Below, in pieces: positions 9,301 to 21,100 of a stretch of 40,000 bases of DNA; the first letter of the stretch is position 1, and every line of letters begins with the position of its first letter. Made by a program: the position numbers and the translations under genes. Location: positions 577,795-617,794 of the forward strand of contig CAJNDS010002093.1 in NCBI GenBank assembly GCA_905221605.1, in the 5' to 3' direction. The stretch is from Symbiodinium natans. Lineage: Eukaryota > Sar > Dinophyceae > Suessiales > Symbiodiniaceae. The notes below the pieces were generated by a model. That model searched no databases. It was not told where the DNA came from and saw only the letters and a list, made by a program, of their open reading frames with translations.

Positions 9301-12134
9301 ACCCAAAACCCTAAACCCTAAGCCCTTCTAATCGATCCGATTCCAGGAGTCGAAGCGCGAACCAGATAGCGACCCTGGGCTGCGGCGATGAATTTTAGGG
9401 CTTAGGGTTTAGGGTTGAGGCTTGGGGGTTTTGGGTTTAGGGTTGGGAAAGTTTCAGTTTTAGGGCTTGGTTTGAGAAAGTTTTGGGGTGTTAGAGTTTA
9501 GGGTTGAGGAAGTTTAGGGTTTAGGGTCTTTGGGGTTGAGTGTTTTTAAGGGTTTGTGTTTAGGGTTGAGGAAGCCTAAAGGTTTTGAAGTTACTTGCGG
9601 TTCAGGAAGTTTAGGGGTTTGAGGGTCACATCGCCCCCTGGTGAGCAGGGAATGAGGGAATCAGCGCCCTATGGTCCCATACATACCCTTTAAGGAGTGC
9701 TCTAGTGTACCCCCATTCCCTCATTCCCTAGAACCAGCCAGTTTTTTAGGCTGGGTTGAGGAAGTTCAGAGTGGGGATGGTTTTGGGTTTTGTTTTGCTG
9801 ACTTCCTTCTGGTTTGGGTGGGGATTGTTTTGGAGATTCTTTTTTGGTTTTGCTTCAAAGGACTGTGGAGTTTTTGCTGGGTTGGTTTTTTCAATATTGA
9901 GGGAGCTGTCTTAGTAAACCCTAAGCCCCAAAACTTGAAACCCTTAATCCTTAACCCTAAACCCTAAACCCTAAACCCTAAGCCCTAAGCCCTAAGCCCT
10001 AAGCCCTAAACCCTAAACCCTAAACCCTAAACCCTGGAAGGCCTCGGTTCTTGGTGTATGAGGCTGTGGGGGGTCACTGGGACGACCCAGTGTCGGACAA
10101 CCTCCAGGAAGGGGGCCCTAAAGTATACAGGGTTCGTTGCCTCAACTGGGGGCACCAGAGCAAGTGGTCCTCTGTTGGACGCATTGAAGCAGGCGTTCCA
10201 CGCGCAGCGGCATCCACACAGTCTCGAAGGTTTTAGCGCTCAGCGAGGGGGTCGTGCCGGATTATCTCAGGATTTCAAGAACTGCGTCCTCTTCACCTCG
10301 GCGAACTTCCCAAGATATGGCGCATCATTTCCAACCTGGCTGCTGAGCATGACCACTGTTGGTATGCTTGCCACCACGTGTATCCTGCCATGTTATGGTG
10401 CACATGTATATACATACATAAATCGAAAGAGAGGGGTGGGTTAGGGCAGCAGGATAAAGGGGCCACTTGCAGCATGGGCGAATAGCATCCTTTAACTTCA
10501 CTGATGACACTGTGGACGAGTAGGGGTCCGTTTGGAGTCAGTGGTCCAGGAGCTTCAGGCAAATAATCAACAGCCTGGTAGTCCACAGTCGTCGGGCTGA
10601 CACTGATGACTTCTTGGTGATGACCGTTCGTGCTGTTCGCCGCGCCGAAGCCCCCTGACCCTTTTTTCCGCCCAGGAATTTCCCATGGCGGAAATTGACT
10701 TCTGGCGTGACCGGTCATCAAAGGCGCGGGACCTGCACGTGTGAGGATAGGTTTTTTGCGGTAAAGGTTTAGGGTTTTCGGGATTTCGGATCTAGCCTGG
10801 ACTTTGAATGCGAGCTACGATGCGTCCTCCCCTGAACCCCTGAACCTTGAAGCCCTCCACCTCCTGAAAACCAGCCTAGCCCCCCTACACCCAATTTCTA
10901 CATGGGCCGTTCTCGAAATTCACGTCTTCTTTTGGTTGGTTACCCCTCCGCAAAAGAAAAGCTGCTCCGTATCCTCATAGGAACCCCAAAAGGAACCATC
11001 AGTGAGAGACCCACTCGCCCCCGAATCCGCAGGTGTCCACAGTCTACGAGCAGCTGCAGCTTCCAGGCGTCAAGAAGGCCCCCCGATTTCTAGGGTTTAG
11101 GGTTTAGGGTTAGGGTTTCGGGGTTACCTAAGCCCTCTCTCAAGTCTCTTCACTGCCCTCTCTAAGTTGCCAATACAGTGGCTGCCAAGCGCCTGAAACC
11201 CTGACTCCCAAAACACCCTGACCCTAAGGCGTAAATCCTACAGCCTAAAGCTCAAGTCCGAAATGCTAAAGCAGCCTTCGTTCCCCTAAACCCGAAACCC
11301 AAAACCCAAAACCCTAAACCCCAAACCCCAAACCCCAAACCCGAAAACAGCCCCCAGAGCCCATCCCTGGCCAGGTCTTGGAGGTGCTGGAGTCCTCTGA
11401 GCCACCCGTGCTGCAGCAGTTCCAGGCCAGCCCGCACCCCCTAAACCCGACACCCTAAACCCCTAACCCTAAACCCCTAAACCTTAAACCCCAAACCCTA
11501 AACCCCAAACCCTAAACCCCAAACCCCAAACCCCAAACCCCAAACCCTAAACCCTAAACTCGAAACCCTAAACCCGAAAACTCGAAACCCTAAACCCGAA
11601 ACGCTGTACTCGCAACCCTAAGTTTTCCTCAGGGGGTCCCAAGCAGAGGAGTTGGGTTTCCTATATGAGGTACCTCATTCCCGAAGGGAAACCATGGAAT
11701 TAGGTTCCCTACATCATCCCTACTTCAAGGGTTTTAGGGTATGGCCATATCATCCCTACTTCAAGGGTTGCATCGCGGGTTTTAAGGTGCTTAACTCCCC
11801 AATTGCCAAGGAGAGCTGGCAAGGTTAAGACAGAAGTGTGCGGGGGAGGTGTTGGTGGCTTGGTCTTCATTTGCATTGGGAGCAGAGGCTCGGTTAACGG
11901 TGAGGGTTTAGGGGTTTAGGGTTTGAGCCACACAGCGGGCTGTGCTGACCTATAGCGCACAAGGCAAGGTAGCATGTGAAGCCCAGGCCCAGGCAACTCT
12001 CGAAACGATTGAACTCGAGCGCTACTGCGCGACGGCTCCCTATCTCTCCCTCTCTCTACTTCTCTCGGTGTCTGTCTCCCCCCTTCTCTATCTCTCTCTC
12101 TCTCTCTGTCTGTCTCTCTCTTTTTTTGTTTTTT

Positions 12135-12176
<42 letters not shown>

Positions 12177-15100
12177 TACCTCTCCAATTACCTCTCTACC
12201 TCTCTCTGTCTCTCCCGCTCTCTCCTGCCCAGGACCAGTTTGGATCTCTGCAGCAGATGCATGTCGTGGCCAAGGACCAGCTGGTTGCCATACGCGAGCT
12301 TTGAGCTGTGACCTTTCTGTCGGTTGAAACTGCTTTTCGTGCCCTACCTCTAGCTTAGCTAAGCCCCAAACCCCAAACTCCAAATCCTACTTCCCTAAAC
12401 CCTAAACCCTAAACCCCAAACCCCAAACCCCAAACCCTAAACTCTAAACCCTAAACCCATGAAGCTCCCTACTCAGAGCCAGTAAGACATGCGAGGACAA
12501 CGTCAAGTTCTTGACGACCCTCGAGCTCCTTGGAAGCGATTTTACATCAAGTTCGAAGTTATAGGCTTTTAGGGTTTGAAGGGTTTAGGGTTTTAGGGTT
12601 TTAGGGTTTAGGTGTAAGGGTTTAAGGGTTTTAGGGTTCAGCAGACAAGGGGTTAAACATTTTCTCACTGGTGCAATTGGTGCCTTTTCGTTTTGCACAG
12701 TGTTTGGAAGTTCTCGAGGCAGGGGGTGCAGGCGCGTGGGACTTGGATACACCAAAAGTGCCCTGAACCCTTCCGTAAAGCCTTAAAGCGAACACTGAAA
12801 ACTGGCCAAGCTGTTTGTGAATCGTCCGGAACCGCCTGGAACCGTTCTAGACTATTGACAACCGTGAAATCAAGGTCGAAACAATAGTCCCTCAGTGGCA
12901 CAGCGGTTTTAAATAGTCCGGAACCGCTATTTCTAAATGACGGGTTCATACGTAGTCCAGTTCGAACGGTTCCGAGCGGTTCTAACCGGAGTGGCCTAAA
13001 ATCTTGCGCTGTAAAAATTTACGAAAAGTTCTGAAAACTAACCCTAAAGCCTAAACCCTATACAGTTCCTGGACCATTTGGGGGGGGCAGGGGTCCAAAA
13101 CTAAAAGAGGCCCACGCACCTGCCAAGTGCGCCCAGTACCTGTAGGGTTTCTGTCTCTGGCGTTTTTTGGGTTTAGGGTTTAGGGTTTAGGGTTTAGGGT
13201 TTGGGTTTGGGTTTGGTGTTTCGGGTTCAGGGTTTAGGGTTGAGGGCTTCAGGGTTTCACATCCTTGGAAGTGCTGGGTTACTAGAAGGGACCATAAATT
13301 AAGTTACCACAATAGGGAATGCACCAAACCTAAACCCTAAACCCTAAGCCCTAAACCCTAAACCCTAAGCTGCGAACCTAATGAATGCTTGAACTTTGAG
13401 ATGCTGAACCCGAAGCCCTAAACCCTAAACCCTAAACTCTAAACCCTAAACCCTAAACCCTGAACCCTAAACCCTAAACCCTAAACCCTCGGAATTCAGG
13501 CGGCACTTCAAGAGCCTGGCGACGGGATCCATGCAGACCATCGTGGCAGCTTGCTTTGCACTGGCCATGGCTGCCAACCCTAAGAGGGTTTAGGGTTTAG
13601 GGTTTAGGGTTTAGGGTTTAGGGTGCTTCATGGGTTTAGGGTTTAGGGTTTAGGGTTTAGGGTTTCGGGTAAGCCCTGAACCCTATGTAACACCCTTAAA
13701 CCCTAGAAGCCCCAAAGCGCTTTGAGGCCCTAACACCCCTAGACCCCCAAAATCCGCCGCTTTAGGGTCTGTATGGTTCTTTAGGGTCAGGGTTTAGGGT
13801 TTAGGGTTTAGGCACTGAATCACCCTAAACCCTAAACCCGAAACCCTAAACCCTAAACCCTAAACCCTAAACCCGAAACCCTAAACCCTAAACCCTAAAC
13901 CCTAAACCCTAAACCCTAAACCCTAAACCCTAAACCCATTCTTCAGCCTTGAAGCCGCAGACTGGGCTCTTCTGCCCTGTGCTTTTTTGGGGAGTCGCTT
14001 CCATTCTCAGCCCCTCAGGCAAAACGGGCTTACAGGGTTAGAACCCTCCTCTAGGGTTTAGGGTTTAGGGTTTAGGGTTTAGGGTTTAGGGTTTAAGGTT
14101 TAGGGTTTAGGGTAGCTTAGGGGCTTAGGGGTTTCCTCGAAGGCCGTTCATCCAACACCAAACCCCAAGCTCCCGGCCCCGCCGATGATGTCCAATCGTG
14201 CCGCAAGTGCCGGTGGGGCCGTAGAGGGGCTTTCATAGAGTTTTCCGGCAACGAGCACGGAAGCTGATTTTGCAGCGCCATTTCTGACCTGGTTTCCGGG
14301 CGTTGATTTTTATTCTTTGAGACTGCCAGGAGCTTGTTGGGATTTCTTTGAGCTGTGCTTTGCGTCATTGGTAAAGCCCGACACCTTAAACCCCAAATTC
14401 CGGCAGCAAACCCGAGAACCCTAGAACCCCAGAACCCCAGAACCCCAGAACCCTAGAACCCTAGAACCCTAGAACCCTAGAACCCTAGAACCCTAGAACC
14501 CTAGAACCCTAGAACCCTAGAACCCTAGAACCCTAGAACCCTAGAACCCTACAACCCTAGAACCCTAGAACCCTACAACCCTAGAACCCTAGAACCCTAA
14601 GCCCTAAACCCTAAACCCCAAGCCCTAAACCCCAAGCCCCAAAGCGAAGCCCAAAGAAGCTGCCCCCCTCGGCTTGGTCAGGAAACCCTTCCCTCTCTGA
14701 TGAACGCCATCAGGATGGTGGGGGGCCTCAGCGGGGGTTAAGGGCTTTTTAGGGTTTTTAGGGTTTTTAGGGTTTAGGGTTCAGGGCTTAGGGTTCAGGG
14801 TTTAGGGTTTAGGGCTTAGGGTTTGGGGTTTAGGGTTTAGGGTTCAGGGTTTAGGGTTCAGGGTTTAGGGTTTAGGGTTCCATCAGGGGGCCTGAGGGGT
14901 TAAGGGCTCCAAGGGTTTGGAGTTCAGGGTTTGCCGTCGAATCCCCACATCTCAAACTTAAAAACCCTTCAAACGTCATGTCCCATGATTCCGATTCTTG
15001 CTAGTTAGCTTGGTTGTTGCACCAAGGCGCCTCGCGCCGCCCACAAAACCCGGGGCCTAACACCTCCTAAGCCCCAAGCAAGCCGGCCCGAAATTCGAAT

Positions 15101-18100
15101 CCCAAACCCTAAAAACCTTACACCCCCAAAGCCAACGAACTGTAAGGTGTGGATCATCTCCAGATATTTCAACTCGGACAAGCCGGGCCCCCGGACGCCA
15201 TGTAGAGCCATCATGTGTTTAGGGTTCGGGTTTGGGGTAGCAGGTCTCCAGTTTGCTCCAGAGGGGATCGTCGAGAAGGCCCCCGGGTGTTGATTCGCAA
15301 GACGCGCCTTGGAACCCCAAACCCTAAACCAAGAAACCGTCCAACATCCTAAGCCCTAAACTCTAAGTTTATCACCCAAAGCCTGAACCCTAAACCCCCA
15401 AATCCTAACACGCCAAGCCCCAAAACCTCAACCCCAAATCCGAAGCCCCAAGCCCGCGCGGAGGTACATGGAGCCGTTGATGAAGCGCATCGCAGACCAG
15501 ATCGCCGAGAAAGTGCAGGACCGCAACAAGCTTTTGGGTTGGCTAAGTAGCTGAGTGAGTACACTTTACACTTTTGGGATACAAAAGTCCCTATAGAACT
15601 GAAAAGTGGACACTTTTTGGGGCTTATGAACTTAGCAACTAAGTTGGCCTTGAGGCTCCACAAGGGCAGAGCAAAGCGACGGATTGGGGGGCTCAGGGTT
15701 AGGGTCTAGGGCTGAGGGTTCAGGGTTCAGGGTTCAGGGTTTAGGGTTTAGGGTTTAGGGTTCAGGGTTTAGGGTTTAGGGTTTAGGGAAGTTCGGGGCT
15801 CAGGGTTTAGGTTGTCTAGGGATTCAGGGAGCAGCTGGGTCATGCGGACCCAAACCCTAAACCCTATAAACCCTATAAACCCTATAAACCCTATAAACCC
15901 TAAAAACCCTATAAACCCTAAAAACCCCATAAACCCTAAAGAACCCTAAACCCTATAACCCCTTGAGCCCAGGAGCAGATCAACATCAACCAGATTCTTT
16001 CCCTCGATCCGCCCAAGGCTCAACCTTGGCTGGTGTGTGCTTTTCTCTCTTAAGCCCCTAAACCCTAAACCCTAAACCCTAAACCCTAAACCCTAAACCC
16101 TAAACCCTAAACCCTAAACCCTAAACCCTAAACCCTAAACCCTAAACCTTAAACCCTAAACCCTCAACCCTGAACCCTGAACCCTAAAACCCTCGCCCCT
16201 AAATCCTGCACCCAAAGCCCTCTAAGCTTTAGGGGTCCCAGCTCTACAGCACCTAGCTCTACCCAAGGCTCCACCCGGTTCGTGGGTGAACATGGGCCAA
16301 GGGAATACCAAGGTTTCGGGGTTCAGGGATTAGGGTTTAGGGTTTAGACCTTCAGGGTTCAGGATTCAGGATCCACAATATTTACGTCCCGTGAGCTTGT
16401 GCCTCGTGCCGGATGTGGGGGCTTAGGGTTTCGGGTCCTTGGTTCAGGGTTAGGGTCTAGCCCTAAACCCCAGAATGCCTGCAAGGGGATTTCGAGTGCC
16501 GAGGATCCTCAACCCCAAACTCTTAAACCCAAAGCCCAAAGCACCTCGAAATTTTCAATCCCCAACGCCATCAAGAACACTGGCCTTTGCACCCTATTGG
16601 CATGCCTGGAGCAAACGGGCCAAAAAGTGCAAGTTCATGGTCAAGGGAATGTCTCCCACGGAACGGGCGCGAAGGCAACCGGGAGCATGCAATACGCCGC
16701 GGCTGCACGCATGCTTTGTGCGGCGACATCTCCGCGTGGGATGCGTCATGGTCGCCGCAGCTCAAGCAGTTGTCGACGGTCCTGGCTGCCGAAATCTTTG
16801 AGCAGAGGCACGAGGAAGTCATTGGGATCACCCGAAGAATGCCTAAACGCTAGGGTTCAGGGTCCCCGAAACTAAAGGGGTACCCTCCAAGAGTTTAGGA
16901 CTTCAAGAAGGGCATGCCTCTTTCGGGAGGGTCTTGCGGACCCTAATGAGTTTAGAGTTGTTTTGGCTTCGGGCTTGATGGTTGTAAGGGTTGTAAGGGT
17001 TCGAGGGCCATAGGTTTGTTAGGGTTATCAGACCTTTATTTTTTTGTGGTCACTAGGCTTACTTGGTTGATGATTAGGTCTTGAGGGTTAGGGCTGCGTT
17101 GTGAGACAGGTTTCTTTAGGGCTTCGGGACGGCGAGGCGATGCAGATCATCGAGGATGGACGCAACGCCTTGGAGATCCTCGGTGTCATTAACATGTGCC
17201 TTCTGGTAGTTGACGAGCTGTATATGCACAGGTTTAGGGTTTAGGGTTTGTGTTCTAGGGCTGGTTCATTGGTTCGTGTTTTTGGATTGAGTTCAGGCCC
17301 TACAGGGAAATGCCAAATGCCGTAAACCCTGAATCTCAAGCCATACGCCCTATGCCATAAGCCCTTAGCCATAAGCCGTAAGCCCTAAGCCCTACACCCT
17401 AACCCCCAAACCCTAAACCCGAAACCCGAAACCCAAAACTCCAAAGCCCGAAACCCGAAACCCAAAACCCTAAACCCTAAACCCTAAACCAAAACCCTAA
17501 ACCCTAAACCCTAAACCTACTAAACCTAAACCCGAAAGCTTGAGCCCGCGCCTCTGACCCACACAGCCCGTGAGCTCCCAAACGCAAGACCTTGAATCAC
17601 AAGCTCCAAAATCCAACACGGCTTCTAGGGTTTTAGTTTAGGGTTTAGGGTTTAGGGTTTAGGGTTTAGGGTTTATGGTTTGGGGTCTAGGGTTCAGGGT
17701 GTAGGGTTTAGAGTTCTAGGGTATAGGGTTTAGGGTTTCCTGAGGTTGTTGGGGTTGCATGGGTTGTAGGACTTGTGGGTTTGGAGTTTTAGTCCCCAAG
17801 CCCTAAAGCCTAAACCCTACCACTTCCAATGCAAGGAACTGGAACGAGATCTACCTAAAAAAACCCTAAAAAGCCCTAAATGCGACAAAAGCCCAAACCC
17901 TACCAGCCTGAAAGCAAGGAAGTGGAACGAGATCTACCTAACCACGCGAGACAAGATGGAGGAGAGCGCCACCAACCAGCGCTGGACACTCAGCGACTTT
18001 TCTTCTTCCACTTTGCTCGTCCTGTCTTCCCTGAGCCCCACAACCTAAATCCTCAAGCCCTAAACCCTTAACCCCGAAATGCTAAACCCCCGGAACGTCC

Positions 18101-21100
18101 CAAAGCCCCTTAAAACAACCCTACAAAACCCTCAAACACCCTCAAAAACCCTCCAAAACCCTTCAAAACCCTAAAAACCCTCAAAAACCATCAACAACAC
18201 CCTCAAACCTCTAGTTTTTACTTAAACGCCCTACACGGCACCCAAAAAGACGGCGCAAGGTTGGGACTTTGATCGCGCCTTGCTCTTCAAGAAGACTGGC
18301 TACATGTGGGGGGCCCGCCAGAAAATGTTCGGTGAAAAGGTGGGTTTAGGGTTTAGGGTTTTGGGGTTTGGGGTTAGAGGTTTCGGGCTACATGTAGGGG
18401 GGCGGGGGCCTCCAGGTTTTTTGGGGTGTAGGGAGTAAAACGGAGGAGGGCTTGGGTTCTATGCGCTTTCTCAAGTTGTGCCTTCAGCCTTCAATCCCCC
18501 CAAAAGCCTCCTCGCGCCTTGTGCGCCCGAAGTTTTTGGAGGGTTGTTCTGGGGTTTGGGTGGTTCGCTTTGAGCTTGGGCTTCGAGGCGAAACCCCACA
18601 AACCCGCCAAACCCCAGAAAAACGCTAGAACCCTAAACCCCAAACCGTAGAAGCTACTGGAAACCCCTAAACGCCTGAAACGCCCAAAACCCTAAACCCC
18701 AATCCCTCAGTAGGGGAAGTGGCAGGTCGAAGATTTGCACCAACCTCTACAACCTCTACAACCCTAAACCCTAAACCCTAAACCCTAAACTGGCAGGTCG
18801 AAGATTTGCACTAACCTCTACGAAATCATGCAGGTCCTGGACCAGCCCGGCGCCAAGCCAATGATTGGTGCAGGGGGGTGTGCAGGTCTTGGGGTTTAGG
18901 GTTTAGGGTTTACGGTGTAGGGTTTAGGGTTTAGGGTTTAGCCTCAAACTTAAACCCTAAGTTTCAAAACCCCTGAACCCCCCCAAACTTCTAAGCCCCC
19001 AAACCCTAAAAACCCCCCAAAGCTCCCAAATTCCCCCAAAACCTCGCAACCTCCTCGAGCCCCGGAGCCTTCAACTCGCGACCCCCCTTAGGCACTTGTA
19101 AGCTCATGACTCTCAAACCCAAGCAAAACCGCGAAGACCCCTTTAACGCCGAAGCCACCCTAAACCCTAAACCCTAAACCCTAAACCCTAAACCCTAAAC
19201 CCTAAACCCTAAACCCTAAACCCTAAACCCTAAACCCTAAACCCTAAACCCTAAACCCTAAACCCTAAACCCTAAACCCTAAACCCTAAACCCTAAACCC
19301 TAAACCCTAAACCCTAAACCCTAAACCCTAAACCCTAAACCCTAAACCCTAAACCCTAAACCCTAAACCCTAAACCCTAAAGCCCACAAGGTTCTACAAG
19401 TTCCTGGGCCCTGAGTTGAAGGAGGTGACAGGTGACTCACAAGGCAGGGGCTGCTTTGGAGGGTGTTGGTTTAGGGTTTAGGGTTTAGGGTTTAGGGTTC
19501 AGGGTTCAGGGTTCAGGGTTTAGTTTTCATATTTTTTCTTTGTGTATTGCTGGCGTGGTTGGAGTTCAGGGTTTAGGATTTGTGGAGTTTAGGGTTCAGT
19601 GTTTAGGGTTGAGGGTTTTCTTGCTTATGACTGAAGTGAATGGGGTTAGGGTTTATAGGGCTTAGGCTTTACGGTTTGGGGCTTAGGGGGGTTAGGGTTC
19701 GGGCTTTGGAGGGTACTTTCTGTTCATTGCAGGCGTAGTTTTTGTGAGGGTGCTAGAAGGTTCATCTTGTCAGTTTCGGGGGCATTCGAGGCTTGAATTA
19801 AGGAGGTAAGTTTATTGGTTCGGGTTTTAAGGTTTGTGCTTTTGGGGGTTTCGGCTTTTTGATCTGGGGTTTTGCTTTACACGGGCTTTTGGGGATGAGG
19901 GTCGGGGCATTTTGGGGGTTTGCTGCGGGCTAAGGATCTCCGGGGAGGTTTTGAGTTTTTGGGTCTTGAAGCGAAGGAGTTTTTGGGAGGTTTTCGGGGT
20001 GCCCAATCCGAAGCCCCCAACCCTGAACCCTGACTCGTACATCCGCTAAACCCTGAACCCTAAACCCCAGGGCAAGTGTCAGGGCAAGTGGCGGGATGAT
20101 GTGGGTTGTCCACAACAGGGTCACCATAAACACGCTGAGGCCCTCAGGCCTTACAGGGTTTAGGGTCCAGGGCTTCTAAACCCTAAACCCTAAACCCTAA
20201 ACCCTAAACCCTAAACCCTAAACCCTAAACCCTAAACCCTAAACCCTAAACCCTAAACCCTAAACCCTAAACCCTAAACCCTAAACCCTCAACCCTCAAC
20301 ACTCAACCCTCAACCCTCAAGCCCGGCTGGCAGGCATCGACCAGCTGCTTCGCGAAGTGGAAGCACTGAAGACCGATTTCCGTGCGGCCCTCACAGCCCC
20401 TCACAGCCCAAGGGTAGGGGAAGGGGTTTAGGGTTTAGGATTTAGGGTTTAGGGTTTCGGGTTTAGGGTCAGGGTTTAGGGGTTAGTTAGGGTTTAGGGC
20501 TTAAGGTTGAGGAAGGGGGGGTGGGGGTTGGGGTGGGAGTTGGGGCTTGCAGATATAGGGTTCAGGCAATTTTTTTGGCTTCACAGTTTTGGGCTTCGAC
20601 TTTGGGTTGATTTTTAGGGTTCAGAGGCTCCGCCTTGCACTTCACAAGAACCATGACAAAGCACCTTTCTATGAGGTTCCGAAAATAGGGGTATCCTATT
20701 TGGTGGTCCCTTTTTGCGGGGACTCTCTTCTATTGGGGAGAAGGGTCCGTCCCCCTTTTTTGGGAAGTACCCATATACAGGCTACTGAGTCGAGTCCGAG
20801 AGACATCAGCAGGTCTCAAAACCTTCATCAGCCCGGCGAGGAGAGCAGACCTTCTGGAGGTTTGAAGGGCTTCATAGGGTTCAGGGTTTAGGGCTTAGGG
20901 TTTAGGGTTGAGGCTGTAAAGCCGCAAGCGCCCTAAACCCTAAGCCTTTTTAAGCCCAAGCCCTAAACCCTAGGGTCTAGAGTTTAGGGTTTAGGGTTTA
21001 GGGTAAACACTGGTGCCTTAGGCCCTCGACCTGAGTGCCACAGGCAACGTGAAGAACGTCTTCGACGACTTCAGCCAGCCGCACTGGGAAAGCTCCATTA

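Noticed and set aside
11916-12383. 155-codon open frame on the minus strand, Glu/Arg/Ser-rich
   Set aside because: It is the shadow of the CT tract and of telomere-type repeats; the plus strand holds a dynein exon here.
12665-12949. 94-codon open frame, minus strand
   Set aside because: Lies in the AACCG fold-back region of an intron; no recognisable domain.
14404-14596. CRISPR-like array
   Set aside because: The units are 8 bp with no spacers; a simple tandem repeat.
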